DNA of 64,000 nt from Autumnicola musiva (GTDB lineage Bacteria > Bacteroidota > Bacteroidia > Flavobacteriales > Flavobacteriaceae), in contig NZ_JAVRHK010000004.1 of the NCBI RefSeq assembly GCF_031846585.1, forward strand, positions 62,001 through 126,000, read 5' to 3'. The notes below the pieces were generated by a model, which searched no databases, was not told where the DNA came from, and saw only the letters and a list, made by a program, of their open reading frames with translations. Of this stretch, positions 16,420 through 24,526 are shown piece by piece (position 1 is the stretch's first letter; each line of letters starts with the position of its first letter). A program made the position numbers and the translations under genes.

Positions 16420-16655
16420 TCAGGTGAGTAGTCCTGGAAGAGCCAGCCAGTTGGAATCCTAGCTGAGGGCAAGGCTGTCTATGGTGATGTGGAATCTGAT
16501 AGGAAGCTTAAAGCAAATCTATGATTTTACGAACAGAAGGGTAATATAAGGTTTACCAGGTGAGTGGCATTGGACAGCGAAGCCCTATTAATTGGACGTA
16601 AAAAGAAAACGGGGTGTGAGCGTGTGCAAATTTTAAAAGAGCTAAAATATAATTT
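16420..16655 (+). mobile_element. Probable group II intron remnant (ribozyme domain I fragment, no reverse transcriptase)
   Basis: No gene lies between the sod terminator and the first repeat unit at 16751. Inside the gap, GAGGGCAAGGCTGTC, then GGTGATGTGGAATCTGATAG, GGAAGC and ACGAACAGAA with TATAAGG downstream follow the order of conserved blocks in domain I of bacterial group II introns. No domain V (AGC ... GTACGGTTC) and no maturase frame are seen, so only a 5' fragment would remain. The recognition is from memory of intron sequences and needs a covariance search. The rest, 16656-16750, shows nothing recognisable. Confidence 0.45.
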
Positions 16656-16750
16656 TAAATCAGTATGGGAAACTGGATAGGTAAATGAGTTAGGATCTAT
16701 AATCAGGTTATTGAAGCTGAGGTTTATATTCTTAAGGAACATCAAAGCAT

Positions 16751-16900
16751 AAAAAAAGGCGGAGAAGAACTCCACCTTTTTGCCCCAAATCTACCATGAA
16801 CTTAACCTACTTATGCTATGGTAGTACTAATGTAAGCAGAAAGATTATATAAAATTCATTTTTTAGCTAAAGCGCATGATTAGTAGCTAAACTACCATTT
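16751..16900 (-). ncRNA. sRNA-like tandem unit 1
   Basis: First of three similar units of about 145 bp. Read on the minus strand it has a conserved A/T-rich upstream part (CATGCG...CTAAAAAAT-AATTTTATA), a hairpin CTACCAT/ATGGTAG (16791-16797 with 16818-16824), a fixed linker (ATTTGGGGCA) and a hairpin GGTGGAG/CTCCGCC (16758-16776) followed by seven T, like an intrinsic terminator. On the minus strand the terminator stem is fully paired through a G-U; on the plus strand the same position is a C-A mismatch, which favours minus-strand transcription. Function unknown; a member of a flavobacterial RNA family such as Flavo-1 is conceivable but unverified. Confidence 0.5.
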
Positions 16901-16972
16901 TTAGTACACTTGGTTAAAAATTTGAAGGAAAAGGTATATGAAAAGAGAAATTTCACCTGGAATTTTATAAAT

Positions 16973-17117
16973 AAAAAAGGCGGAGAAAAACTCCACCTTT
17001 TTTGCCCCAAATCTACCATGAACTTAACCTACTTATGTTTATGGTGGTACCAAGATAGAAAGAAAGTTAGTATAAAATTAATTTTTTAGATGAACCGCAT
17101 GTAAATTAGTTAAAGTG
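16973..17117 (-). ncRNA. sRNA-like tandem unit 2
   Basis: Second copy, 145 bp from terminator T-run to the conserved CACTTTAACTAAT block. The core from the terminator hairpin through CTACCATGAACTTAACCTAC is almost identical to unit 1, and the promoter-proximal part also aligns (CATGCGGTT, CTAAAAAAT, AATTTTATA). In this copy the second hairpin is CTACCAT with ATGGTGG, paired via G-U on the plus strand, so strand evidence from that stem is mixed. Confidence 0.5.
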
Positions 17118-17187
17118 TTTTGTCTTCTTTAAACCGGTATATAATATTTTGAATGTCCGTATTTATTCAGATTATCAGAAATATACA

Positions 17188-17243
17188 TCGAGCACCAGAC
17201 CTCACAGGTTTAAAAAACCTGTGAGGTCTCTCGTGTCGAGTAC
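17188..17243. repeat. Perfect 15-bp palindrome flanked by near-identical 8-mers
   Basis: Arms AGACCTCACAGGTTT (17197-17211) and its exact complement (17215-17229) are separated by three A. TCGAGCAC (17188) and TCGAGTAC (17236) flank it in direct orientation, as after a small transposition. The CAGGTT core matches the palindrome at 753-781, so it belongs to a dispersed family. It lies between units 2 and 3. Confidence 0.75.
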
Positions 17244-17337
17244 TAAGAATTTTGAACAGGAAAAGATTTTAAACATCATTTTACGGTTCTCCGGATATTC
17301 ATATATAATATCAATGAATCCAGAAAAGTATGGATAT

Positions 17338-17482
17338 AAAAAAAGGCGGAGAAAACTCCACCTTTTTTTGCCCCAAATCTACCATAAACTTAACCTACTT
17401 ATGTTATGGCAAGTCTAATGTAGATAAGAAAAAACATGTAACCAACTAATATAGACTAACTACTTATAAATTAGTTAAAGTG
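17338..17482 (-). ncRNA. sRNA-like tandem unit 3, abutting purF stop
   Basis: Third copy, with the same 145-bp spacing from the terminator T-run to CACTTTAACTAAT. On the minus strand it begins just after the purF stop codon, so it could be the purF 3' UTR and terminator, or an independent RNA. The terminator stem GGTGGAG/CTCCGCC with seven T is retained; the ATGGTAG arm of the upstream hairpin has decayed to ATGGCAAG. The stretch between units 2 and 3 (17118-17337) holds only the palindrome and A/T-rich sequence. Confidence 0.5.
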
Positions 17483-17490
17483 CATATTGT

Positions 17491-19389
17491 CTAATAAGCA
17501 CGGCCTGTTGTTCCTTCATAGAAGTTAATAAAAGCCCTGTTAACCACCCTGTTTCCTCCTGGTGTGGGATAGTTTCCGGTAAAATACCAATCCCCGAGGT
17601 TTTTAGGACATGCTTTGTGTAAGTTATCCACTGTTTGATAAATCACCTTTACTTTAGCTGTTACAGTTGGTTCACTAATCAATTCAGCTATTTTATCTGA
17701 TAATTGGCTATCTGTAAAAGGTTCATAAATTTCCTTTACAAAATTTTGAACTTCGGTATCTTCCAGGTCTACCTGATCCATGCATTTGGAATACACCTCT
17801 TCTACAATGCTATAAGTATCATTTTCTTTGTGTAATTCCAGAGCTGCCCTAAATGCAACTAAATCCTCAAGCCGGGCCATATCAATTCCGTAGCAATCGG
17901 GATAACGTATCTGAGGTGCAGAAGATACTACTACAATCTGTTTTGGATAAAGGCGGTCCAGCATTTTTACGATACTTTTCTTTAGCGTGGTGCCTCTTAC
18001 AATGCTATCATCTATAATAACCAAATTGTCTTCAGGTCTTACCACGCCGTAAGTTACATCGTAAACATGGGCAACCAGATCATCACGGCTGCTGTCTTCG
18101 GTAATAAATGTACGCAGCTTTACATCTTTAATTGCGATCTTTTCAGTTCTGAGCCTGTGAGATAGAATTTCCTGAAGCCGGGCATCGGTGAGGGATTCTT
18201 TTTCAGCTAAAATAGCCTCGTTTTTTTGCTTACTGAGTTCATCCTGGGCTGCTTCTACCATTCCGTAGAAAGAAGTTTCAGCAGTATTGGGAATAAAAGA
18301 AAAAACAGTATTCTGGGTGTCGTGATCAATTGACTTTAATACATCGGGCATTAAGAGCTGACCCAGCATTTTTCTTTCCTTATAAATTTCAGCATCGCTA
18401 CCACGGGAAAAATAAATACGTTCAAAAGAACAGGCTTTTCTTTCCAGGGGCTTAATGATTTGCTGAATAGATACATTGCCATTCTTTTTAGTTATAATGG
18501 CATGTCCCGGTTCTAATTCCTGTACATCTTCAAACTTTACATTAAAAACCGTCTGGATTACCGGCCTTTCAGAAGCCACCACCACAACTTCATCGTCTTT
18601 ATAATAATATGTAGGGCGAATACCTGCCGGGTCCCTGAGTACAAAGGAATCACCATGTCCCATAAGTCCGGCCATGGCATAACCTCCATCCCAGTTTTTA
18701 GAAGATTTTCTGAGAATTTTTGCAACATTCAATTGCTCGGCAATATGAGGGGAAGCCTGTTGTTTATTATAACCTTCTTTCTTTAATTTTTTATACAACT
18801 TGCGTACTTCAGAATCTAAAAAGTGCCCGATCTTTTCCATTACGGTTACCGTATCGGCCTTTTCCTTTGGGTGTTGTCCAAGTTCAACAAGATTGTTGAA
18901 AAGCTTGTTTACATTTGTCATGTTAAAATTCCCGGCCACAATCAAATTCCTGTGCATCCAGTTATTCTGCCTCAAAAATGGATGAACACTTTCTATGCTG
19001 TTTTTGCCGAAAGTTCCGTAGCGCACATGGCCAAGAAAAACTTCTCCCAGGTAGGGGATATATTTTTTCTGAAGGGCCACGTCATCGGCATATTCAGGGT
19101 TTTCCTTAATTTCATCGTTGATCCTTTGATTAATTTGCTCAAAGATATCCTGAATTGGCTGTGCCTGGTTAGATCTTACCCTGCTGATGTATCTTTCGCC
19201 CGGAGCGGTATTTAGCTTAATACTGGCAAAACCGGCACCATCCTGCCCGCGGTTATGCTGTTTCTCCATCATCAGGTACATTTTATTAACTCCATAAAAT
19301 GCACTGCCGTATTTTTCCTTATAAAACTCTAATGGTTTTAGAAGGCGAATATGTGCAATTCCACATTCGTGTTTAAGGGCATCACTCAT
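17491..19389 (-). CDS. purF: Amidophosphoribosyltransferase (PurF family)
   Basis: This 632-residue enzyme is longer than the usual ~500. The N-terminal glutaminase domain carries HECGIAHI with Cys9, which would become N-terminal after propeptide removal, then NRGQDGAG and HVRYGTFG. The phosphoribosyltransferase domain has the PRPP motif VIIDDSIVRGTT. It makes 5-phosphoribosylamine from PRPP and glutamine, the first step of purine synthesis. The extra length includes a charged helical insert (around residues 370-410) and a C-terminal extension (after about residue 560). Some Bacteroidota carry this long type beside a shorter PurF. It is followed by repeat unit 3. Confidence 0.88.
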   Translation of the reverse strand: MSDALKHECGIAHIRLLKPLEFYKEKYGSAFYGVNKMYLMMEKQHNRGQDGAGFASIKLNTAPGERYISRVRSNQAQPIQDIFEQINQRINDEIKENPEYADDVALQKKYIPYLGEVFLGHVRYGTFGKNSIESVHPFLRQNNWMHRNLIVAGNFNMTNVNKLFNNLVELGQHPKEKADTVTVMEKIGHFLDSEVRKLYKKLKKEGYNKQQASPHIAEQLNVAKILRKSSKNWDGGYAMAGLMGHGDSFVLRDPAGIRPTYYYKDDEVVVVASERPVIQTVFNVKFEDVQELEPGHAIITKKNGNVSIQQIIKPLERKACSFERIYFSRGSDAEIYKERKMLGQLLMPDVLKSIDHDTQNTVFSFIPNTAETSFYGMVEAAQDELSKQKNEAILAEKESLTDARLQEILSHRLRTEKIAIKDVKLRTFITEDSSRDDLVAHVYDVTYGVVRPEDNLVIIDDSIVRGTTLKKSIVKMLDRLYPKQIVVVSSAPQIRYPDCYGIDMARLEDLVAFRAALELHKENDTYSIVEEVYSKCMDQVDLEDTEVQNFVKEIYEPFTDSQLSDKIAELISEPTVTAKVKVIYQTVDNLHKACPKNLGDWYFTGNYPTPGGNRVVNRAFINFYEGTTGRAY

Positions 19390-19429
19390 AAATATATAAT
19401 TACCGTGTTAATGGTTATAAGTTTGGTCA

Positions 19430-19456
19430 CAAAAAAAGCCCTGAAATTACAGGGCA
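19430..19456 (-). terminator. Terminator after the PfkB kinase gene
   Basis: On the minus strand GCCCTG-TAATTT-CAGGGC is followed by seven T. It separates the kinase transcript from purF. Confidence 0.9.
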
Positions 19457-19461
19457 AAATT

Positions 19462-20385
19462 TTAAGTTGTTTCTATTTCAAACTGGGTAAGTTTGCTGAA
19501 TTCCCTAAGCCGCGAATGAACATCTTCTTTAGAAAGTTCCTGCATCCGCTCAGTACCAAATTTCTCTACACAAAAAGATGCCAGGTTAGAAGCATAAATA
19601 ACGGCATTCTTCATGTTTTCAAAAGAGATGTCTTCAGTTTTGGCTAAATACCCAATAAAGCCTCCTGCAAAAGTATCTCCCGCTCCTGTAGGATCAAACA
19701 CTTCTTCCAGTGGCAGGGCAGGGGCAAAAAAGATTTCCTCTTCATGAAACAACAAGGCACCGTGCTCTCCTTTTTTAATAACTACATATCTGGGGCCCAT
19801 TTTTTCGATCTTTCTGGCAGCTTTTACTAAAGAGTACTCGCCGGACAGCTGTCTTGCTTCCTCATCATTTATAGTAATTACATCTACTTTAGAAATAACC
19901 TTTTTCAGATCTTCCAGGGTATTGTCCATCCAGAAATTCATTGTATCCAGCACCACCAGTTTAGGATTTTTAACCTGCTCGAGCACGCTAAGTTGTACAA
20001 GTGGGTGTAGATTGCCCAACATGACAAATTCTGAATCCTTGTATTTTTCAGGTACCACCGGCTGGAAATCTGCCAGTACATTCAGTTGTGTTTCAAGGGT
20101 GTCTCTTGAATTTAAATCGTTATGATAACGCCCGCTCCAAAAGAAAGTTTTTCCTCCTTTTACAAGTTCAATACCTTCAATATTAATGTTGTTTTTTTGA
20201 AAGAGATCAAGGTATTCCTGTGGAAAATCATCGCCTATAATAGAAACAATAGCGCTGTTCGCATCAAAATGTGAAGCAGAGAGACCAATATAAGTGGCTG
20301 CGCCTCCAAGGATTTTATCGGTTTTACCAAATGGTGTTTCAATAGCATCAAAGGCAACAGTGCCTACAATTAATAATTTACTCAT
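19462..20385 (-). CDS. PfkB family carbohydrate/nucleoside kinase
   Basis: From ATG 20385 the product has 307 residues with a ribokinase fold. GGAATYIGLSASHF (about residues 26-39) is the substrate-side glycine motif, and DPTGAGDTFAGGFIGYLA (about residues 245-262) holds the catalytic Asp and anion hole. It phosphorylates a sugar or nucleoside with ATP; the substrate is unknown, although an adenosine/ribokinase-like role would suit the purine genes on both sides. An extra 24-codon upstream extension lacks support because a TATATTTG box lies inside it, 20407-20414. Confidence 0.85.
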   Translation of the reverse strand: MSKLLIVGTVAFDAIETPFGKTDKILGGAATYIGLSASHFDANSAIVSIIGDDFPQEYLDLFQKNNINIEGIELVKGGKTFFWSGRYHNDLNSRDTLETQLNVLADFQPVVPEKYKDSEFVMLGNLHPLVQLSVLEQVKNPKLVVLDTMNFWMDNTLEDLKKVISKVDVITINDEEARQLSGEYSLVKAARKIEKMGPRYVVIKKGEHGALLFHEEEIFFAPALPLEEVFDPTGAGDTFAGGFIGYLAKTEDISFENMKNAVIYASNLASFCVEKFGTERMQELSKEDVHSRLREFSKLTQFEIETT

Positions 20386-20406
20386 AACGGGATTTAAAAT
20401 TCGCTG

Positions 20407-20414
20407 CAAATATA
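20407..20414 (-). promoter_or_regulatory. -7 promoter box of the PfkB kinase gene
   Basis: TATATTTG on the minus strand, 21 bp before ATG 20385, separates the kinase from rnhA and fixes its start. Confidence 0.65.
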
Positions 20415-20465
20415 CAGTTTGTTTTTCAAGAGATAAACCTAAAACAGAAATTGGCAATTTTCAGA

Positions 20466-20933
20466 TCATGTTTCCTGAAAGCCTTCGTCAATAAGTAATC
20501 TTTTTTCTTTAGAAGCCGCCACGGCAAGTGCATCACAGCGTTCATTTTGAGGATGATTATTGTGGCCTTTAATCCATTGAAACTTCACCTTGTGCTTGCG
20601 GTATTCTTTAAGAAATTCTATCCAAAGATCAGCATTCTTCCGATCCCTGAAGTTTTTTTTCTCCCAGCCTAACACCCATTTCTTTTCTACGGAATCTACA
20701 ACATATTTGGAATCTGTGAATATAAGAATCTCCAGTCCAAGCTTTTTAAGTTTTTTCAGGGCTTCAATTACGGCCATTAACTCCATTCTGTTATTGGTGG
20801 TGTGTTTATAGCCTTTAGAAAATTCTTTGCGGTAAGGTTTTCCAACCCACTCCATTACAATCCCATAACCCCCCGGCCCGGGATTTCCTCTTGCGGCACC
20901 ATCTGTATAAATATGAACCTGTGGTTGCTGCAC
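20466..20933 (-). CDS. rnhA: Ribonuclease HI
   Basis: This 155-residue enzyme cleaves the RNA strand of RNA-DNA hybrids. The four acidic catalytic residues are Asp11 (YTDGAARGNPGPGG), Glu51 (NRMELMAVIEAL), Asp74 (FTDSKYV) and Asp134 (ERCDALAVAA), with the basic handle region KKWVLGWEKKNFRDRKNADLW. The start is GTG at 20933, sharing its first G with the purN stop (TAGTG), so translation is probably coupled to purN. Confidence 0.95.
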   Translation of the reverse strand: MQQPQVHIYTDGAARGNPGPGGYGIVMEWVGKPYRKEFSKGYKHTTNNRMELMAVIEALKKLKKLGLEILIFTDSKYVVDSVEKKWVLGWEKKNFRDRKNADLWIEFLKEYRKHKVKFQWIKGHNNHPQNERCDALAVAASKEKRLLIDEGFQET

Positions 20934-21529
20934 TATTTTTCTTTTTCCAGGAGTTCTTCAATTATTTTCGGGAAATGGCTGTATTCAAGAGCATGAATTT
21001 TTTCAGCAAGGATTTCTGGAGTGTCTGTAGGCTCAATGGCAACAGTAGTTTGAAAAACAATTTTCCCTTCATCATATTTTTCATTTACATAATGAATAGT
21101 GATACCGCTCTCTTTTTCTTTATTTTCAATAATTGCCTGGTGAACTTTATCGCCGTACATTCCTTTACCGCCGTAGTTTGGTAAAAGTGCAGGATGAATA
21201 TTAATAATTTTGTTGGGAAACTTCCGAATAATGTTTTCCGGCACTACCCAAAGAAAACCTGCTAACACTATAAGGTCGGGGTTAATATCTTTCAGCACAT
21301 AAAGAACTTCATTGGAATAGTAGAAAGAATCACGATCAAAATGAAGCGCTTTTACATCAAGATGGTGTGCTTTTTTTAACACACCTGCCGATTTCCTATT
21401 GGAAAACACTGCTACCACGCGGGTTGCAGGGGAATTCCGAAAATATTTTATGATATTTTCAGTATTTGTTCCGGAGCCGGAAGCGAAGATTACAATCTTT
21501 TTTTGTTTTTTATGTGGCTGAGTGCTCAA
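20933..21529 (-). CDS. purN: Phosphoribosylglycinamide formyltransferase
   Basis: This 198-residue GAR transformylase moves a formyl group from 10-formyl-THF to glycinamide ribonucleotide in purine synthesis. Motifs are FASGSGTNTENII (phosphate binding, residues 14-26), the catalytic stretch INIHPALLPNYGGKGMYG with Asn and His, and GITIHYVNEKYDEGKI with the Asp. The start is TTG at 21529: no ATG or GTG occurs in frame before the fold begins. It overlaps rnhA by one base and is divergent from acpP. Confidence 0.93.
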   Translation of the reverse strand: MSTQPHKKQKKIVIFASGSGTNTENIIKYFRNSPATRVVAVFSNRKSAGVLKKAHHLDVKALHFDRDSFYYSNEVLYVLKDINPDLIVLAGFLWVVPENIIRKFPNKIINIHPALLPNYGGKGMYGDKVHQAIIENKEKESGITIHYVNEKYDEGKIVFQTTVAIEPTDTPEILAEKIHALEYSHFPKIIEELLEKEK

Positions 21530-21638
21530 AATGAGTTTGTTAACAATAATTAGGATGTAAATTTAATCGGTTTCAGTGATTTTATGTAAATTAGATTCAC
21601 ATTTTTAAAGTAAAAATCGGTTTTAAAATAAAGTTTTT

Positions 21639-21646
21639 TATTTTTG
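21639..21646 (+). promoter_or_regulatory. -7 promoter box of acpP-fabF
   Basis: TATTTTTG on the plus strand, 30 bp before the acpP ATG, should drive acpP-fabF and perhaps rnc. Confidence 0.6.
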
Positions 21647-21676
21647 CCACCTAATCAAAATTAAAACAAAAATATT

Positions 21677-21913
21677 ATGTCAGACATTGCATCAAGAGTA
21701 AAAGCGATTATCGTGGACAAATTAGGTGTTGACGAAAACGAAGTTGTAAACGAAGCCAGCTTCACCAACGACTTGGGTGCTGATTCATTAGATACAGTGG
21801 AATTGATCATGGAGTTTGAAAAAGAATTTGACATTCAGATTCCAGATGACCAGGCAGAAAATATAGCAACTGTTGGTCAGGCAATTTCTTATATTGAAGA
21901 CGCGAAAAAATAA
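21677..21913 (+). CDS. acpP: Acyl carrier protein
   Basis: This 78-residue acidic four-helix protein carries growing acyl chains on a phosphopantetheine arm. The attachment serine is Ser37 in GADSLDTVELIMEFE. It lies 15 bp before fabF, the usual bacterial pair. Confidence 0.97.
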   Translation: MSDIASRVKAIIVDKLGVDENEVVNEASFTNDLGADSLDTVELIMEFEKEFDIQIPDDQAENIATVGQAISYIEDAKK

Positions 21914-21928
21914 AAAGCAAAAAACCGT

Positions 21929-23182
21929 ATGGAGTTAAAGCGAGTTGTAGTAACGGGATTGGGAGCACTAACCCCCGTTGGTAACAATATTGAAGAATAT
22001 TGGAATGGATTGGTGAGTGGAAAAAGTGGTAGTGCACCTATCACTTACTTCAATACCGAAAAGTTCAAAACCAAATTCGCTTGTGAACTCAAAAATTTCA
22101 ATCCTTTAGATTACTTTGACCGCAAAGAAGTAAGAAGGCTGGACAGGTTCGCCCAATATGCGATAGTAGCTTCAGATGAAGCCATAAAAGACTCCGGATT
22201 GGATCTTAATGTTGTAGATAAATACCGCGTGGGTGTAATTTGGGGAGCTGGAATTGGTGGCCTGGAAACTTTTCAGGATGAAGTAATTAATTTTGCTGAA
22301 GGAGACGGAAGTCCTAGATTTAATCCATTTTTTATTCCCAAGATGATCGCAGATATTGCCCCCGGTAATATTTCCATTCGTCATGGGTTTATGGGTGCTA
22401 ATTACACCACGGTTTCTGCCTGTGCATCTTCTGCCAATGCAATGATAGATGCGCTTAATAATATAAGGTTAGGGTATAGCGATGTTATTGTATCCGGTGG
22501 ATCTGAAGCAGCAGTAACTATTGCAGGTATGGGAGGTTTTAATGCCATGCATGCCCTTTCCACCAGAAATGAAAATCCCGAAACTGCCTCAAGACCTTTT
22601 GATGCTGAAAGGGATGGTTTTGTTCTTGGAGAAGGTGCCGGGGCACTTATATTGGAAGAGTATGAACATGCGAAAGCCAGAGGTGCAAAAATCTATGCTG
22701 AAGTTTTGGGCGGAGGTTTATCTTCAGACGCTTACCATATGACGGCACCGCATCCCGATGGAAATGGGGTTGTTGCCGTAATGGAAAACTGTTTAAGGAA
22801 TGCCGGTATGAACCCCGGAGATGTTGATGCCATAAATACTCACGGAACTTCAACTCCCCTGGGAGATGTAGCCGAATTAAAAGCTATAAGTAAGGTTTTT
22901 GGTGAGCATGCAAAAAACATCAATATCAATTCAACAAAGTCAATGACCGGGCATTTATTGGGAGCTGCCGGTGCTATAGAAGCCATTTCGGCTATTCTTT
23001 CTATGAAGTACAGCTTAGTGCCTCCAACCATAAATCATGAAAATCCGGATGAGAATATTGATCCTGAATTGAATTTGACCTTAAACAAAGCCCAGGAACG
23101 GGAGGTAAACGTTGTGATGAGCAATACGTTTGGTTTTGGAGGGCATAATGCCTGCGTTTTATTCAAAAAATTTCAGGAATAA
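21929..23182 (+). CDS. fabF: Beta-ketoacyl-ACP synthase II
   Basis: This 417-residue condensing enzyme extends acyl-ACP with malonyl-ACP. The Cys-His-His triad is Cys165 (VSACASSANAM), His305 (NTHGTSTPLGD) and His342 (MTGHLLGAAG); GFGGHNA near the C-terminus completes the thiolase fold signature. Length is normal. It sits between acpP and rnc with gaps of 15 and 9 bp, so the three are probably co-transcribed. Confidence 0.97.
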   Translation: MELKRVVVTGLGALTPVGNNIEEYWNGLVSGKSGSAPITYFNTEKFKTKFACELKNFNPLDYFDRKEVRRLDRFAQYAIVASDEAIKDSGLDLNVVDKYRVGVIWGAGIGGLETFQDEVINFAEGDGSPRFNPFFIPKMIADIAPGNISIRHGFMGANYTTVSACASSANAMIDALNNIRLGYSDVIVSGGSEAAVTIAGMGGFNAMHALSTRNENPETASRPFDAERDGFVLGEGAGALILEEYEHAKARGAKIYAEVLGGGLSSDAYHMTAPHPDGNGVVAVMENCLRNAGMNPGDVDAINTHGTSTPLGDVAELKAISKVFGEHAKNININSTKSMTGHLLGAAGAIEAISAILSMKYSLVPPTINHENPDENIDPELNLTLNKAQEREVNVVMSNTFGFGGHNACVLFKKFQE

Positions 23183-23191
23183 CTTCTTAAA

Positions 23192-23923
23192 ATGAGTGTT
23201 ATTCACAATATATTAAATTCCCGCTCTTCCAAAGGCGGGAATTTTTTTGCTGATATACATAAGATTTTGGGTTTCCGCCCAAAAGAGATTTCCCATTATA
23301 AAAAAGCTTTTACCCATCGCTCCCTTAATATAAAGGATGAAGAGGGGAATGCGGTAAATTACGAGCGGATGGAGTTTCTGGGGGATGCCATGCTTAGTGC
23401 GGTAATTGCGTCTCATCTATTTAGGGCAGTGCCTGGAGGGAATGAGGGCTACCTCACTAAAATGAGGTCTAAAGTGGTAAGCCGGAAACACTTGAATGAA
23501 CTTGGGAAAGACCTTAAGTTAATATCTTTTGTTCAAACTAATATTCCTAAAGATCAGTTTGGGGTAAATATACACGGAAATTTGTTTGAAGCCCTTGTTG
23601 GTGCCATCTATCTTGACCGTGGTTATAAATACTGCCGCAGGTTTATTTTTGAACGGGTAATAGAGCCTTATGTTGATATCGAGCAGCTGGAGGGCAAGGT
23701 TATAAGCTATAAGAGCCTTTTAATTGAGTGGTGCCAGAAGCAAAAAAAAGACTTTGACTTTGAAGTTTATGAAGATACCGGCAATGATGAACTTAAACAT
23801 TTTGCGGTAAAACTTCGTATTGATGACCGGGTTGTGGCAAAAGCCAGAGCAACTTCAAAAAAGAAGGCTGAAGAAAAGGCTTGCAAGAGGGCTTATTATG
23901 CACTTCAAAATAAAATGAAATAA
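23192..23923 (+). CDS. rnc: Ribonuclease III
   Basis: This 243-residue double-strand-specific RNase processes rRNA precursors and other duplex RNAs. The catalytic signature ERMEFLGDAMLSAVIA (about residues 50-65) and the second acidic site NLFEALVGAIYLDRGY are intact. A C-terminal double-stranded RNA-binding domain spans about residues 170-240, ending in KARATSKKKAEEKACKRA. The acpP-fabF-rnc order is common in Bacteroidota. Confidence 0.95.
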   Translation: MSVIHNILNSRSSKGGNFFADIHKILGFRPKEISHYKKAFTHRSLNIKDEEGNAVNYERMEFLGDAMLSAVIASHLFRAVPGGNEGYLTKMRSKVVSRKHLNELGKDLKLISFVQTNIPKDQFGVNIHGNLFEALVGAIYLDRGYKYCRRFIFERVIEPYVDIEQLEGKVISYKSLLIEWCQKQKKDFDFEVYEDTGNDELKHFAVKLRIDDRVVAKARATSKKKAEEKACKRAYYALQNKMK

Positions 23924-24037
23924 TTTTGCGAATTTAGCGGAAACTATAACGTTTTCGTAGAAAAATGGCAAAATTATAAGCTGTTCTTCCTGCTTTTTAG
24001 CATTCTTATTTTATCTTTAGCCTAAAGTATTGAGGTT

Positions 24038-24526
24038 ATGCAGGCGCATAAAATGTTGTTGGATGAAGTAGAGGAAGACAGCTTTAAATTGGTGGCTATT
24101 TACAGTTCTGTTGAAGAATTCAGAATGGCTTATTTATTGAACAAACATTTAAATCTGCAATTAAAAAGAGCCAGGCGTGATGTAGACTTTAATTATAAAG
24201 CTGTCCAGGCCATGTATGCTTTGTTTACTTCAAAAGATCCCAAAACCCACTGTACGTATCATCTTGTCTGCAATAAATACAAAGGTAAGCCAAAAAAGGT
24301 GCTAAGTTCCGGCTCTCTCTTTGATGAGGAAGAAGTACGGCCACTTGAGATGCAGCTCATTCCGGAGTATAAGAAGGTAGATTATTTTCTTAAAATAGGA
24401 GAAGATGTACAGGATCAAAATTTTACAAAATTGGTGAATATCGTCTATAATATTCCGCAGGTACTTGCCGCGTACAGTATAGACGTTGAAAATCTAAAAT
24501 CGAAGGAAAATTTAATTTTTGAATAA
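24038..24526 (+). CDS. IPExxxVDY family protein
   Basis: This 162-residue protein has the family signature LIPEYKKVDYFLKI (about residues 109-122), which names a Bacteroidota-specific family of unknown function regularly found between rnc and pyk. The N-terminal half is mixed helix with many Lys/Arg (NLQLKRARRDVDFNY). No signal peptide or membrane helix is present. Its stop shares one base with the pyk start (TAATG), suggesting coupled translation and perhaps a link to glycolysis, though no activity is known. Confidence 0.9.
   Translation: MQAHKMLLDEVEEDSFKLVAIYSSVEEFRMAYLLNKHLNLQLKRARRDVDFNYKAVQAMYALFTSKDPKTHCTYHLVCNKYKGKPKKVLSSGSLFDEEEVRPLEMQLIPEYKKVDYFLKIGEDVQDQNFTKLVNIVYNIPQVLAAYSIDVENLKSKENLIFE

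Noticed and set aside
16527..16775. An 82-codon minus-strand frame
   Set aside because: It lies across the presumed intron relic and repeat unit 1, with no conserved feature.
17085..17100. CATGCGGTTC on the minus strand as a domain V end of a group II intron
   Set aside because: The pairing half and bulge of domain V are missing, and the stretch belongs to the tandem unit.
17149..17418. An 89-codon plus-strand frame
   Set aside because: It spans the palindrome and unit 3; its sequence is a by-product of repeats.
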